Assembly (NCBI GenBank): GCA_963663265.2
Contig: CAXXXM010000001.1
Span: 186,001-250,000, forward strand
Direction of reading: 5' to 3'
Source of the DNA: JAEXOD01 sp963663265
GTDB lineage: Bacteria; Bacteroidota; Ignavibacteria; Ignavibacteriales; Melioribacteraceae
Length of the DNA: 64,000 nucleotides
In this document: one piece after another, positions 26,452 through 37,091 of the stretch
Numbering within the stretch: position 1 is the stretch's first letter
Layout of the letters: each line of letters begins with the position of its first letter
Notes under the pieces: generated by a model
What the model saw: the letters and a program-made list of their open reading frames with translations, nothing else
Database searches by the model: none
Told to the model about the DNA's origin: nothing
Made by a program: the position numbers and the translations under genes

Positions 26452-28389
26452 AGATTTTTCTATTGCTTCAAGTTTCTCGTTATTTTCAGTCCAAGCAGAA
26501 TACTTTGAATCTAATTCCTTTTTTACTGATTCGTATTCTGCTTTTTTCTCTTTAATTAAATTTGGATTGGAATAAACCTCTGGAGAAGCTAAATCATCTT
26601 CAAGTCGGCTTTTCCTTTCTTCAAATAATTCAATATCTTTTTCAATATTACTAATCAAACTAAGTATGTCCTTAGTAGCATTATAACGTTTTTGTCTAAG
26701 TTCAGCCTCATAACGTTTAACATCTTTTCTTGAAGCTTTTTTATCATCTTGTTCAGATTTAGCAGCAGTTACAGTCTGCTCTAATAATTCTTTTCTTTTA
26801 GCTATATAGTAATCAATTCCACCATAATAAAGCTTTAGGCTGCCATCTCTAATTTCAACAACTTTGTTAACAATAGGTCTAATAAAATCGATATCATGTG
26901 AAACAATAATTAACGAACCTGTAAAATCGATTAAGGCATTTTGAAGAGCCTGCTTTGAAGAAATGTCCAAATGGTTTGTAGGTTCATCAAGAACAATTAA
27001 ATTAGCTTTAGTAAGTAACAATTTTGCTAATGCAACTCTGCTTTTTTCACCACCGGAAAGAACGCCAACCTTTTTAAAAACATCATCATCGCTAAATAAA
27101 AAAGAACCAGCAAGACTTCTTAACTGCCCTGGTGAAAGCTCTTCGCCGCAATCTTCTAAAGTATCTAAAATATCTTTATCAAGATCGAGTTCTGCAGTAA
27201 TTTCTTGAGCGTAATAAGAAATTGAAGTGTTATAACCGATAACAAAATCGCCTGATGATTGTTTAAGTTTACCAGCAATAATTTTGGCTAAAGTAGTCTT
27301 TCCGGCACCGTTTGGTCCCAAAAATGCAATTTTTTCACCACGTTCAATTTTTAAATTAGCATTGGAAAATATTAAATTATTATCATAAGACTTACTTAAA
27401 TTAGTAATTTCAACAGGCACAGCCCCACTTTGAGGTGGCTCGGGAAATTTAAGCCTAATTTCTTCACCATATTCAGGTAATTCTACTAAATCAATTTTTT
27501 CAAGCATTTTAACTCGGCTTTGAACCTGCCTTGATTTAGTTGCTTTGTATCTAAAACGTTCAATAAATTTTTGTATTTCAGCAATCTGTTTTTGTTGATT
27601 TTTAAACTGACTGTTTAACATTTCATCGCGCTCATCTTTAAATTTAAGATAAGCATCGTAATTGCCATTAAAGAAAGTAAGCTTTCTATTGAATATTTCA
27701 AGGGTTTTATTTGTAACAGCATTTACAAAAAATTTGTCGTGCGATACAATTATTAGTGATCCTTTATAACCTTTAAGAAAGTCAATCAGCCATTGTAAAG
27801 AATCGATATCCAAATGGTTAGTAGGTTCATCTAATAAAATTAAGTCGGGGTCGCTGAGTAAAATTTTTGCAAGTTCAATTCTCATTTGCCAACCACCTGA
27901 AAATGTATCAACAAACTTTACAAAATCAGATTCTTTAAATCCAAGTCCTATTAATACTTTTTCAATTCTTGAATCTAATGTATAATAATCAATGTTTTCT
28001 TTGTGTAAATGGATTTCTCCAAGCTCTTCAACTAATTCTTGTTTTTCTTCATCAGATAAATCGGGATTTGCTAATTCCTCAGTAATGTAATCTTCTTTGT
28101 CATTCATTTCTTGTAAATTTGGCAAGGCAGATTTTACCTCATCAAACAACATATTGCCGGAAGAAGATAAGAACTCCTGAGGAAGGTATTTAATTTTAAT
28201 CCCTTTTTGTTTTACTATATTACCGGTTTCGGGCTGTTCAAGCCCGTATAGTAATTTAAGAAAAGTAGATTTCCCACTTCCATTAGCCCCAACCAAAGAA
28301 ACTTTATCAAATTTATTTATTTTTAAATTAACATTATCAAATAACGGAGTACCTGAAAACTGAATAGAGAGATTAAGAATATCAATCAT
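26443..28389 (-). CDS. ABC-F family ATPase (translation/ribosome factor type)
   Basis: 648 residues with two ABC ATPase domains and no membrane segment. Walker A GANGSGKST and GPNGAGKTT; signatures FSGGWQMRIELAK and LSGGEKSRVALAK; Walker B LILLDEPTNHLDI and LIVLDEPTNHLDI. The linker between domains and a C-terminal coiled coil (~540-645) match the Uup/YheS-like ABC-F group, which act on ribosomes or nucleic acid. The exact subfamily is unresolved. It is 14 bases downstream of the PorZ-like gene. Confidence 0.9.
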   Translation of the reverse strand: MIDILNLSIQFSGTPLFDNVNLKINKFDKVSLVGANGSGKSTFLKLLYGLEQPETGNIVKQKGIKIKYLPQEFLSSSGNMLFDEVKSALPNLQEMNDKEDYITEELANPDLSDEEKQELVEELGEIHLHKENIDYYTLDSRIEKVLIGLGFKESDFVKFVDTFSGGWQMRIELAKILLSDPDLILLDEPTNHLDIDSLQWLIDFLKGYKGSLIIVSHDKFFVNAVTNKTLEIFNRKLTFFNGNYDAYLKFKDERDEMLNSQFKNQQKQIAEIQKFIERFRYKATKSRQVQSRVKMLEKIDLVELPEYGEEIRLKFPEPPQSGAVPVEITNLSKSYDNNLIFSNANLKIERGEKIAFLGPNGAGKTTLAKIIAGKLKQSSGDFVIGYNTSISYYAQEITAELDLDKDILDTLEDCGEELSPGQLRSLAGSFLFSDDDVFKKVGVLSGGEKSRVALAKLLLTKANLIVLDEPTNHLDISSKQALQNALIDFTGSLIIVSHDIDFIRPIVNKVVEIRDGSLKLYYGGIDYYIAKRKELLEQTVTAAKSEQDDKKASRKDVKRYEAELRQKRYNATKDILSLISNIEKDIELFEERKSRLEDDLASPEVYSNPNLIKEKKAEYESVKKELDSKYSAWTENNEKLEAIEKSLF

Positions 28390-28403
28390 AAAAACTTTAC
28401 CAA

Positions 28404-30614
28404 CTATTTTTTAAATACAGCAACTTTTTGAACAGCAACATTATCTCCTTCTGCATCATAAGCAGTAAGTAAATAAATACCGGAAGATACAAATTGCCCA
28501 TCATTATCTTTCCCATTCCAAAACGCAATATCCCCGCCAGGAGAATCAAATTCTGCAATTAATTTACCGGTTAAAGATAAGATTTTAATACTCGATTCTT
28601 TAACCAATCCTCTTATTCTTAATTGTGAATTATTCCCGTCATTAATATAAAAAGGATTAGGGTAAACAAAAATATCGCTAAACGAACTAACAGGTTCAAT
28701 AGCTGAAGTGTACAAACTTGAAAGACCATAATCAGTACCGATGTAAATTATTCCCCGTTCTTTATCAACTGCCAAAGATTTAATTTCATTTGTGGGGATT
28801 GGACTATTTGATTTGGTATATTGATAGATTAAAGATGAACCATCAGTAGTTAATAAAAACAATCCCTGATTAGTACCTATCCATTTCTGATTTAGTGCAT
28901 CAACAGCAATACAGTTAATTGCTTGCTGGCGGACAGGGAAAACACTTGTAATTCCAGCTTTTGGGCTGTTAGGGTTAGGAATAATATTTACTCCTATTTG
29001 AGAGCCAACCCATATAGCACCTTTGTTATCCAGAGCAATACAACTTATGCCTAAATCGTTTAAACCGTCTGAGGTACTGACTACGCCCCATTTATCGTCA
29101 TTTGTGTTTGTAACTGTATTGTTATCATTAAAATAATAAAGTCCATTATGTTTATCAGTAATAGTAAACCACTTTGTATTATACTGGTCAATTAAAAAAT
29201 CTTCAAAAAGTGCGTCTGAGCTTAATGATAAAATAGGGACTCCAAAGTGGTGCCAAGTGTTATCGGGAGTTAACACACTTAGTGGTTTTTTTTCTCCACT
29301 CCAATAGTTTAAAATCCATAGATTACCAAACTCATCTTTTTCAGCTCCACTAATAACTAAGAAAGAATGGTCTTTAGGAATACCTACTAAACTTGTATTA
29401 AAGGTAGTAAACGTGTCAATTTGGGTTTCGGTAAGAGTAGCGTAACCTCTTCCCCAGTTAAATCCATATGCATTGTCAAAGTTATCTACGGATACTTTAT
29501 AATAGTCATCTAATGGCAGGGGGCTGTTTTGTGTGTTAAAGTTTTTCCACTCTGTTCCATTATAAAACATTAAGCCAATACCGTTTAAGTCTTTACCAGT
29601 ACCAACCCAGATATTCCCATTTTTATTAACAGCGAGACATAAAAAGGAGTTATTTGCCGGTCCATGAGGAAAAATAGTTTCATAATTTGAAGATTTCTTA
29701 AATAAAAGTCCACTATTAGTACCAAATGCGAAAACACCATTTTTTAGAATAGTTATATCGTTTAGCGTTAAATTTGATGGTGTAAGATAACGGCTGCTTA
29801 TTCCATTATTAAAAACAAAAACAGAATTACCGGCAGAAACAAATAATGAATCGTTTTTTACGAGCATGTCAGTAATATTTGTTCCAAGAAAATCGTAAGT
29901 AACAATTGAAGAACCGGAAATAGTAAATAATCCTTTATTTGTAGCCAAAATAATTTGATTATTAAAATATAAAATTTTATTTAGTGAATTTATGTTTATG
30001 CTTGCAGGAAGTGAATAAGTATCCCAAGAGTCGGGTGATGAAAAATTTGTTGTTCCATTCTTGCTTATTGCAATTCCTTGTTGATGAGCTGCTAAAATGT
30101 TGTTAGAAGCGGCAATTCTAAAAACTTTTGTTTCCGTAGTAAAATTCCCAAATTTAAGAACGGTTTCAATAAATGTAAAAGTTTTTGCATTTACTAATGA
30201 TAACCCAAAATCTGTTGCTACAAAAACTGTGTCGCCTTGTATAACTATGTCATTTATCTGTTTCTTAGTTTTATCCGAATTGTAAATATCTAAAAGCTTT
30301 TTTACAGTACCGGAGGCAGGAAGGTAAACATTAATTATTCCGTCATCCGAACCAGCCCAGACATTCCCATCAATATCAATTGCAATTGAAGTAATTGTTT
30401 GACTGCTTAATCCCTCTGATTTTGTGAGTGTTATATAAGAAGAATCAATAGTATTAAATCCAAAAATTCCACCATTTGTTGCAGCCCATATAATGTTATT
30501 ATAAGAACTGACAGCATTAATAGTTTTCATTGATGTATAATTTTTCCAATCTCCAACCTGTTGAGCAAAAAGGTTTAGAGTTACTATTAAAAAGCAAAAT
30601 ATTGTTCTCTTCAT
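28404..30614 (-). CDS. porZ: PorZ-like two-propeller protein with T9SS-type C-terminal domain
   Basis: 736 residues with signal peptide (MKRTIFCFLIVTLNLFAQ). Two beta-propeller regions made of repeated NIIWAATNGGIFGFN / NVWAGSDDGIINVY / KWIGTNQGLFLL blades are followed by a C-terminal domain (from FVYPNPFYINDGN) ending with WNGKDNDGQFVSSGIYLLTAYD. The domain order, the early WKNYTSMKTINAVSSYNN blade and the INDIVIQGDTVFVATDFGL segment resemble PorZ, the surface component of the type IX secretion attachment complex. An in-frame start at 30641 adds 9 residues before the signal peptide, so 30614 is preferred. A plain Reg_prop propeller cargo is the alternative. Confidence 0.7.
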   Translation of the reverse strand: MKRTIFCFLIVTLNLFAQQVGDWKNYTSMKTINAVSSYNNIIWAATNGGIFGFNTIDSSYITLTKSEGLSSQTITSIAIDIDGNVWAGSDDGIINVYLPASGTVKKLLDIYNSDKTKKQINDIVIQGDTVFVATDFGLSLVNAKTFTFIETVLKFGNFTTETKVFRIAASNNILAAHQQGIAISKNGTTNFSSPDSWDTYSLPASININSLNKILYFNNQIILATNKGLFTISGSSIVTYDFLGTNITDMLVKNDSLFVSAGNSVFVFNNGISSRYLTPSNLTLNDITILKNGVFAFGTNSGLLFKKSSNYETIFPHGPANNSFLCLAVNKNGNIWVGTGKDLNGIGLMFYNGTEWKNFNTQNSPLPLDDYYKVSVDNFDNAYGFNWGRGYATLTETQIDTFTTFNTSLVGIPKDHSFLVISGAEKDEFGNLWILNYWSGEKKPLSVLTPDNTWHHFGVPILSLSSDALFEDFLIDQYNTKWFTITDKHNGLYYFNDNNTVTNTNDDKWGVVSTSDGLNDLGISCIALDNKGAIWVGSQIGVNIIPNPNSPKAGITSVFPVRQQAINCIAVDALNQKWIGTNQGLFLLTTDGSSLIYQYTKSNSPIPTNEIKSLAVDKERGIIYIGTDYGLSSLYTSAIEPVSSFSDIFVYPNPFYINDGNNSQLRIRGLVKESSIKILSLTGKLIAEFDSPGGDIAFWNGKDNDGQFVSSGIYLLTAYDAEGDNVAVQKVAVFKK

Positions 30615-30701
30615 TTTAAACCAAATTATTTGAGTATTCAATTATAAATTTACAAATTTTTTTTGAATAGAGTATAAAAATTTATGGGCAAAAATTTGCC
30701 A

Positions 30702-31398
30702 TTAATAAGTTAAAGTAGGGATGCCGGAAGAAATGACGTAAATTTTGCACTCGGCGGCTTCTTTCAGCGTTTTTGCACACTCATTAATAGTTGCCCCTGT
30801 TGTTATTATGTCATCAACCAATAAAAGATTTTTATTTGTTATTTTTTGAGAATTGATGATAGTAAAAGCATTTTTTATGTTTTTTCTTTCGTTGTTCAAT
30901 GTTAAAAGATGTTTGGCTTTCTTTGTTTGAAATTCTTTTTACAATTTTTGTGTTACAGGGAACATTTAAGAGTTTTCCAAGTTGTTTAGCTATATAAAAT
31001 GATTGGTTATAACCTCGTAATGCTCGTTTAATGTGATGAAGAGGAGTAGGAATAACAAAATCTATTTTAAGGGGTGTTAATTTATCTTTATTATGGTCAA
31101 AAATTTTATTTGCTAATAGCTCCCCGATTCTAAAATTGCCGTTATATTTTAATGAATGAATTAATGACTGAAAAGGAGAATCATTTTCGAAAAAATATAA
31201 AGAGAATAGACTATTTATGTGTTTATCTTTGGAAAATTTTCTTAGATATTCAATTTGTAGATTTTTATCATCAATAAGTTTTATTGTACTAAAACAGCCA
31301 TTACATAAAAACTGTTCATTAACATTTAGTTTTATTTTGCAATGTACGCAAAAACGAGGGAATAGAGAGTCTAAAGTTTTTGCGAAAATTTTCATCAT
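30702..31398 (-). pseudogene. comF: comF-like phosphoribosyltransferase, disrupted by one extra base
   Basis: Two frames read as one ComF protein. The first (from 31398) has FPRFCVHC...FLCNGC zinc-finger cysteines, IHSLKYNG, DFVIPTPLHHIKRALRGYNQS and the start of the hinge KESQTSFN. The second carries ERKNIKNAFTI, the PRPP loop LLLVDDIITTGATINECAK and the end. The shift falls in one of two six-T runs (plus strand 30871-30876 or 30880-30885); removing one base gives 231 residues, the normal ComF length. ComF homologues aid competence and DNA uptake in some bacteria. Whether it is a true frameshift, slippage site or sequence error is open. Its ATG overlaps the hemerythrin stop. Confidence 0.85.
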
Positions 31399-31805
31399 AG
31401 ATTAATATTTGGTTCAATTTCTTTTAATGATTTTGCAAGTTTTCTATCGTTAATTATTAAATGATTGTGGAACCAGTTTCTAAACGAGCTAAGATAATCG
31501 GCAATAATAGTAAATTGGTCTTTTTGAAGATTATTGTTGAATTTTCTAACTTTTTCCAAATATCTATCATGCTCAAGTTTATGAGAAATATCAAAAACAT
31601 TGTTATTTCGCATTAACTGATTTTCGGTATCAAAATGAATGTTTAATTCCTCAACAATATTCCTCATCACCATTTTTGCTTCAGAAATATGTGAAAAATT
31701 ATTCAGTTCGTACAGTTTATTAGTTAAGTCGAGAATAGTTTTATGCTGCTTATCAATTATTTCTATCCCTAAAACGTCTTCATCTTTCCAACTTAAAAAA
31801 CTCAT
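31395..31805 (-). CDS. Bacteriohemerythrin
   Basis: 136 residues, a single four-helix hemerythrin domain that binds O2 or NO at a di-iron centre. Ligand motifs are complete: LGIEIIDKQHKTI, LNIHFDTENQLM, HKLEHDRYL and WFHNHLIINDRKL, giving the five histidines and two carboxylates of the family. The WKDEDVLGI start is typical. It overlaps the comF ATG by 4 bases and so is probably co-transcribed with it. It may serve as an oxygen store or sensor. Confidence 0.93.
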   Translation of the reverse strand: MSFLSWKDEDVLGIEIIDKQHKTILDLTNKLYELNNFSHISEAKMVMRNIVEELNIHFDTENQLMRNNNVFDISHKLEHDRYLEKVRKFNNNLQKDQFTIIADYLSSFRNWFHNHLIINDRKLAKSLKEIEPNINL

Positions 31806-31891
31806 TCAAAATCTCCGGCAAATTAGTAAAAACGACTTGTTAGTCTTGTTTATACGCAAAATACAAAAAAAAGAGACTAAAGGAAATTAAA

Positions 31892-34019
31892 TTATTGAAG
31901 TCCAGCCTTCTTTCTTAAAAACCACTCAATTGCAAATAATAAAATGAGGATTATTAGGACTACCTCTTTTGACCATAATTTAATTTCAGAGTTATCAACT
32001 ATGAATTTATTTGACTTGTTAGTTAAGTCATTAATAATTTTTACTAAGTTATCCTGGTCATCAAGATTGATTAGCTTTCCACCGGATAAGCCGGCGTAAG
32101 ATTGAAGTAAATCTAAATTTTGTTTGGTAGTCATTTTTTCAAGGTTTAATTCACCAACAGAAAAAAATACCTTTTACTTGCCCTATTGATTTGTTTACAA
32201 TTTTACCAACAGCTGAAAAAGAATAATTGCCGGAAGAAAGTTCAGAAAGGATGCTTTGATATTGTCCGTTACCAATAGATTCCATAAAAAACTCTTTCGA
32301 TTCTTTTTGTGTTTTCAGCTCAACTTTAATTTCAGCATTTTCAACAGGATTAAAAGATGCATCATAAGCAGAGCCAAAAAATTCAATTGGTTCACCAATT
32401 GAATAAATCTTTTTAGAAGTTTTTATATTTAACTGTTTCTGATTTTCATGAACATTAAGCCATTGAATTGAAGAATTTATAAAAGAATCAAAAAGTGCAG
32501 TATTTTTATTGCTGTTGGCAAGCTTCCATTTCCAAAGTTCGGTATTTAAGACAGCTATTGCTCTGTATTTACCTATTGCCCGGGTTAAAATTAACGGGGA
32601 TTCGGTTGGAATATTTTGAACTTTTGTTTTTGCAATGATTTCAGAGCCGGATTTTGCAATTATTTCAGATTCCGTTTTATAAACAGGGGGTAAATCGTTC
32701 CATTGGTTAATAGTATTTTCGCCTTGAGATGCCAAAATTGAATGAATAGGATTTACAATAAAAGGCTGTACTAAAATACTTCGTTTTATTTCTTTTTTTA
32801 TAGTAAATGGAAGGTATTGTTCAAAAAATTTCAGTTTTGACAAATCTGTTCCAACAGAATTTATAAAGAAAAAAGGAGTCCCTTTTTCAATCAAAGTTTT
32901 TACTTTAGACATTAATTCGGAATTTGAAAAAGCTGATGGAAAACCGGTTAAAATTAAAATTTTTGTGCTATCCAATTCCTTATAAATGTTCATGCCATTT
33001 AATGTTTGAGAGCCTGCTTGTTGTAACAGTTTAACATTGTAATTTTCGTTTTGCTTTAGTGTGTTAACGATAAAAGAAACATCTGAAGATGGGGAAGTAG
33101 ATAAAATAGAAATATTAATTTTGCTATCTAATACGTTAATAAATTCAATAAATTTATTGTTATAAGGGTTATTATCGAGTTTGATTTCGGATACTGAGAA
33201 AGTTAACTTTTGATCGCCGGTAACTTGGGGGGTATATTCAAATTCTAATTTATCAATTCCTGAATTGGATAATGTTAAATCTTTGGTTGTAATAAGTTTG
33301 TTATTTTCAAAAAAAGAAATTTTTGTATTGTTGCCGCTTAATTGGTTGTTAGCAATAAAAACTTGAATTTTTGAAGTTGTATTTGAATAAACAAAATCGT
33401 TGTGAATTATCTTTTGTATTGAAACGTCTCTAAAAGTTGCAGTATCACCAATTGGAACTGTAAAAAAAGGTATTCCTAATTTTTCAATACTGTTTATTGG
33501 ATTAATGCCGTCATTTATTATTCCATCACTAACTAAAATAACAGAATTAATGTTATTTGCTTCCTTTTTTATTCTATCAATAATTTTGTAATAATTAGTC
33601 AGAGGTTCATTGAAAGATAAACTATCTTCGTTAAGTTTTGAAGTGTTTCTGCCAAATTGATAAAATTCAGTATTACTTGTTAAATTTGCCTTTAAGTTAG
33701 ATATTAAGGTTTTGACATTGTTTTGATTTAATGAACTATCTTTCCCAATAATTGAAGCAGAATTGTCAATAAACACTAAGTTTTTTAATTGAACTTTTGT
33801 TTTGCTTGATAATGAAACAATGGGTTCAAAAATTAAAAACAATAATAGTGATAAAGCAATAAACCTTAAAATGAACAACGAATACTTTAATTTGTTTGAT
33901 ATAGCCGGAATTGTAATTTTATAGCTGAAGTAAGTTAAAAAGAAAATTCCGACTATTCCTAACACGAAAAAAAACAAGTTGTAACTAAAGGAAAATGATA
34001 TGTTATCAAAACCAAACAT
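31892..34019 (-). pseudogene. Large vWA-like membrane protein, frame disrupted near its C-terminus
   Basis: The first 622 codons (from 34019) hold two or three N-terminal membrane helices (FFFVLGIVGIFFLTYF; LFILRFIALSLLLFLIFEP), a vWA-like segment with FIDNSASI and SVILVSDGIINDGINP, and a long periplasmic region. The frame then ends in FFCW, while the next frame continues with SVGELNLEK, GLSGGKL and a final helix LWSKEVVLIILILLFAIEWFLRKKAG, the standard end of this protein class. Removing one A from the seven-A run at 32161-32167 joins them into 708 residues. Related proteins are membrane glutamine-amidotransferase/vWA-like proteins of unknown function. It begins 6 bases after surE. Confidence 0.8.
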
Positions 34020-34025
34020 TGTGTT

Positions 34026-34779
34026 TTAAAATTTCCAATTTTTCATATTTTCATAAGTATTATAATCAGTTAAATCAAAATGAATAGGAGTAACAGAAAC
34101 GTAATTACTTTGAATTGCAAATTGATCTCTTTCTAATTCGGTATCGGAATTTACTAAGTGTCCAGTTAACCAATAATAATCCTTACCTAATGGATCAACA
34201 CGTTTTTCATAAATATCATCCCATTTTGATAAACCTTGTTTGGTGGGAATAATCCCTTTTATTTGATTTTTAGGTAAGTCAGGAACATTTACATTAAGCA
34301 TGGTTCCGTTAGGAAGTCCTTTTTCTAAAACTTGAGTAGCAACAATTTTTGCTACTTCTGCAGCGTAAGAAAAATCTTTAACATCATGGCTTGCAACGGA
34401 GACGGCGATTGACGGAACGTCCATAATAGCGGCTTCGCGAGCAGCTGAAACAGTACCAGAATAAACAATGTTAATGGCGGTATTTGAGCCATGATTAATT
34501 CCGGAGACTACCAAATCTGGTGATTCTTGCATAATATTGCGAATACCCATTTTAATACAATCGGCAGGAGTACCATCAACGGCATACCCAAAAAAACTTA
34601 CCGCCACGGATGTGTTCAGTAACTCTTAGTGGATTTTTCATAGTAATTGCATGTCCAACTGCACTTTGTTCTGTTAAAGGAGCAACAACAATTACCTGCC
34701 CAATTTCTTTAAGAGCTTCAACTAAAGCATAAATTCCTTTTGAATAAATTCCATCATCATTAGATACAAGAATTTTCAC
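34026..34779 (-). pseudogene. surE: surE 5'/3'-nucleotidase, disrupted by one extra base
   Basis: Frame 1 starts with GTG at 34779 (good GAGG-type ribosome site) and gives ILVSNDDGIYSKGI, APLTEQSAVGHAIT and NPLRVTEHIRGGKFF; frame 2 resumes at FFGYAVDGTPADCIKMGI, DLVVSGINHGSN and NVNVP. Both metal-binding ND-D and the SGxNxGxN motifs are intact. The shift falls in the seven-A run at 34590-34596; deleting one base yields 250 residues, the expected SurE length. SurE removes phosphate from nucleoside monophosphates during stress or stationary phase. The clean join suggests a live gene with a sequence error or slippage site. Confidence 0.88.
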
Positions 34780-34976
34780 TAATTACCTCATACATTATAA
34801 AAAAATAGAAATGAACTTAAAATTTACCATTTTTTTCTATTATTTGTTAGAATAAATTATTTATAATTTTACAATTTATGCTTGAATTATTTTGCCACCT
34901 AAATTTGCGGAAAATAATAAAAAATTTTTACATATATTGCAGTTCAATTATATTGGTTTAATAAAGTTGTGATATT

Positions 34977-35805
34977 ATGAAAAAAGTATTCTTTTTTTTA
35001 TTTGTATTAGTTTCAATCCTCAAAATTAATGGTCAAGATTATACGGGAAATACAGATATATACATAATAGATTCATATGTAACTCCAGAGACCCCTTATC
35101 AATTGGTTGTGTCTTTTTTTACAAGTGATAGTGCTACGTCAAAGATTGTTATTGAAAATAATAAAGATTATTTGGTAAGTGAAGTTTTTACAGATAATCA
35201 TAAGATTATCGTAGATGTTTCTAATTTTAAGTTCGACTCGAACTTTGTTAAGTACTATATTGTTGTAAAGAATAAAGCCGGAGAACTAAGTAAGAGTGAT
35301 AGATACGAAGCGGCATTACCGGTTACCGGAGAGATTAAAGCTGCCTCAAAGAGCAATATTTTTGAGGTATGTTGTTTTGGTGGAATAATATTTGGATTAC
35401 CCGAACCAACATTAGTTAGAGCAAATGGTGAGAACTATTTTGCATTAAAAAAAGAAATTCCATTATTTTCCTTTTATTCAAGTGGTTATAATTATCCCAT
35501 GTCTTATTTTAGTGTAGAGTACCAACATATTTTTAAGCAGCATGTAAATTATATGCGTGTTGGTTATAAACATATTTTCCAGATTCCATATCTTGAGTAT
35601 ATTTCTCCAGGAATAAGTGCTTTTACAGACTTTAAAGGGAAAAAACGGTCTTTCTCCGGAAATTTCATTAGGATTATTAAGAGTATATAATGTTTTTACA
35701 CTTAATGTAAAGTATCGTTATAATTTTAAGCCTAATGAATCGAATTATAATTTTAATGAAATATCAATTGGCTTGTACTCAAACTTTTTTTCAATTAATT
35801 TATAA
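34977..35805 (+). pseudogene. Secreted hypothetical protein, frame disrupted
   Basis: Signal peptide MKKVFFFLFVLVSILKINGQ. Residues ~20-120 look like a beta-sandwich domain (PYQLVVSFFTSDSATSKIVI, KIIVDVSNFKF, KYYIVVKNKAGE); the rest resembles an outer-membrane or surface beta structure (FSVEYQHIFKQHVNYMRVGYKHIF). The frame ends at 35690, but the other frame goes on as KNGLSPEISLGLLRVYN...FNEISIGLYSNFFSINL. Removing one A from the six-A run at 35640-35645 gives one 275-residue protein with a continuous strand pattern. No family recognised. It is divergent from surE, with 197 bases between them, AT-rich and without a clear promoter. Confidence 0.6.
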
Positions 35806-35903
35806 TTTTTAAATAATAATTAAATCTTTTATGTTTTTTAACAATTAGTAAAGATTGAAAATTTTACTTAAATTTAATTTTAAAATTTATTGAAGTGTGA
35901 GAA

Positions 35904-37091
35904 TTGTTGGAATTTGAACAAAAATATTTATCAGTTAGTGAAATAAGTAATAGCATAAAATACACATTAGAAACTAATTTTGAAACAGTAAAAGTGGTAG
36001 GTGAAATTTCAAATTTCAAACCGCATGCTGCTTCAGGACACTGGTACTTTACGTTAAAAGACGATAAAGCCCAAATAAATTGTACTATGTGGAATTCATT
36101 AAATAGCAGAGTGTTTTTTAAACCTCAAGATGGAATGAAGGTAGTACTTACTGGAAAAGTAAGTGTTTATATCCCTCGAGGAACATATAGCCTGGATGCA
36201 CGATTAATGGTTCCAATGGGAGAAGGCGAACTTCAAGCAGCATTTGAAAAGCTTAAAAGAAAACTTGAAGCTGAAGGATTATTTGATAAAAGTGTTAAAA
36301 AAGAGATTCCGGAATTCCCCCAAAAAATAGGAATAGTTACCGCAGTAGATAGTGCAGCGATGAAGGATATGGTAAGTGTGGCAACTCGTCGTTATCCCTT
36401 AGTTAATATTGTGGTTGTACCAACAAAGGTTCAAGGAGCCGGAGCTGCTGAGGAAATTGTAAGAGGAATTGAACAACTAAATAAGCGTACCGATATTGAA
36501 ACCATTATTGTTGCACGTGGCGGTGGCAGTATTGAAGATTTATGGGCATTTAATGAGGAGATAGTTGCAAGGGCGATTTATAAATCCAAAATTCCAATAA
36601 TTAGTGGTGTTGGGCATGAAATTGATTATACAATAGCTGATTTTGTGGCTGATTTACGTGCTATTACACCAACAGCCGCAATGGAATTGGCAACACCCGA
36701 TTTATCAAATGTGGAAGCGTTTTTGTCGGATTTTATTTATGATACTGAAGAGAAACTATTAACAATTATTGAAGATTATAAAAATGAGGTCTCTTCATTA
36801 ATAGATTCATACGGTTTTAGAATTATTAAAGATAATATAAAAAGTCATTTCCAATATATTGATAATTTAATATATAAGCTTAATAACAGGATAGAAAGTA
36901 ATATAAAAAACTATAAAACCGAACTGCTTTTACACACAAAAACCTTAGCAGCTAACGATATAAACAGCGTGCTAAAAAAAGGTTATGCTATTGTAAAGCA
37001 GAATAGCAGAGTAATTGAGCGAAAAGAAGGTTTAGAAGAGAAGAATAGTTTTACAATTAAATTTTATGATGGGGAAATAAGTATAAATTAA
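35904..37091 (+). CDS. xseA: Exodeoxyribonuclease VII large subunit
   Basis: 395 residues. N-terminal OB-fold (VVGEISNFKPHAASGHWYFTLKD), catalytic core with IGIVTAVDSAAMKDM, ARGGGSIEDLWAFNEE and GVGHEIDYTIADFVADLRAITPTAAAE-like ending in TPTAAMEL, then coiled coil and a C-terminal GYAIV tail. With XseB it degrades single-stranded DNA from both ends. Start is TTG at 35904 (a second TTG follows at 35907); no ATG is available nearby. One base overlaps xseB. Confidence 0.95.
   Translation: MLEFEQKYLSVSEISNSIKYTLETNFETVKVVGEISNFKPHAASGHWYFTLKDDKAQINCTMWNSLNSRVFFKPQDGMKVVLTGKVSVYIPRGTYSLDARLMVPMGEGELQAAFEKLKRKLEAEGLFDKSVKKEIPEFPQKIGIVTAVDSAAMKDMVSVATRRYPLVNIVVVPTKVQGAGAAEEIVRGIEQLNKRTDIETIIVARGGGSIEDLWAFNEEIVARAIYKSKIPIISGVGHEIDYTIADFVADLRAITPTAAMELATPDLSNVEAFLSDFIYDTEEKLLTIIEDYKNEVSSLIDSYGFRIIKDNIKSHFQYIDNLIYKLNNRIESNIKNYKTELLLHTKTLAANDINSVLKKGYAIVKQNSRVIERKEGLEEKNSFTIKFYDGEISIN

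Noticed and set aside
30702..31398. Programmed frameshifting in comF
   Set aside because: There is no slippery heptamer with a downstream stem that I can see, and three neighbouring genes have the same single-base homopolymer defect, which favours a shared cause.
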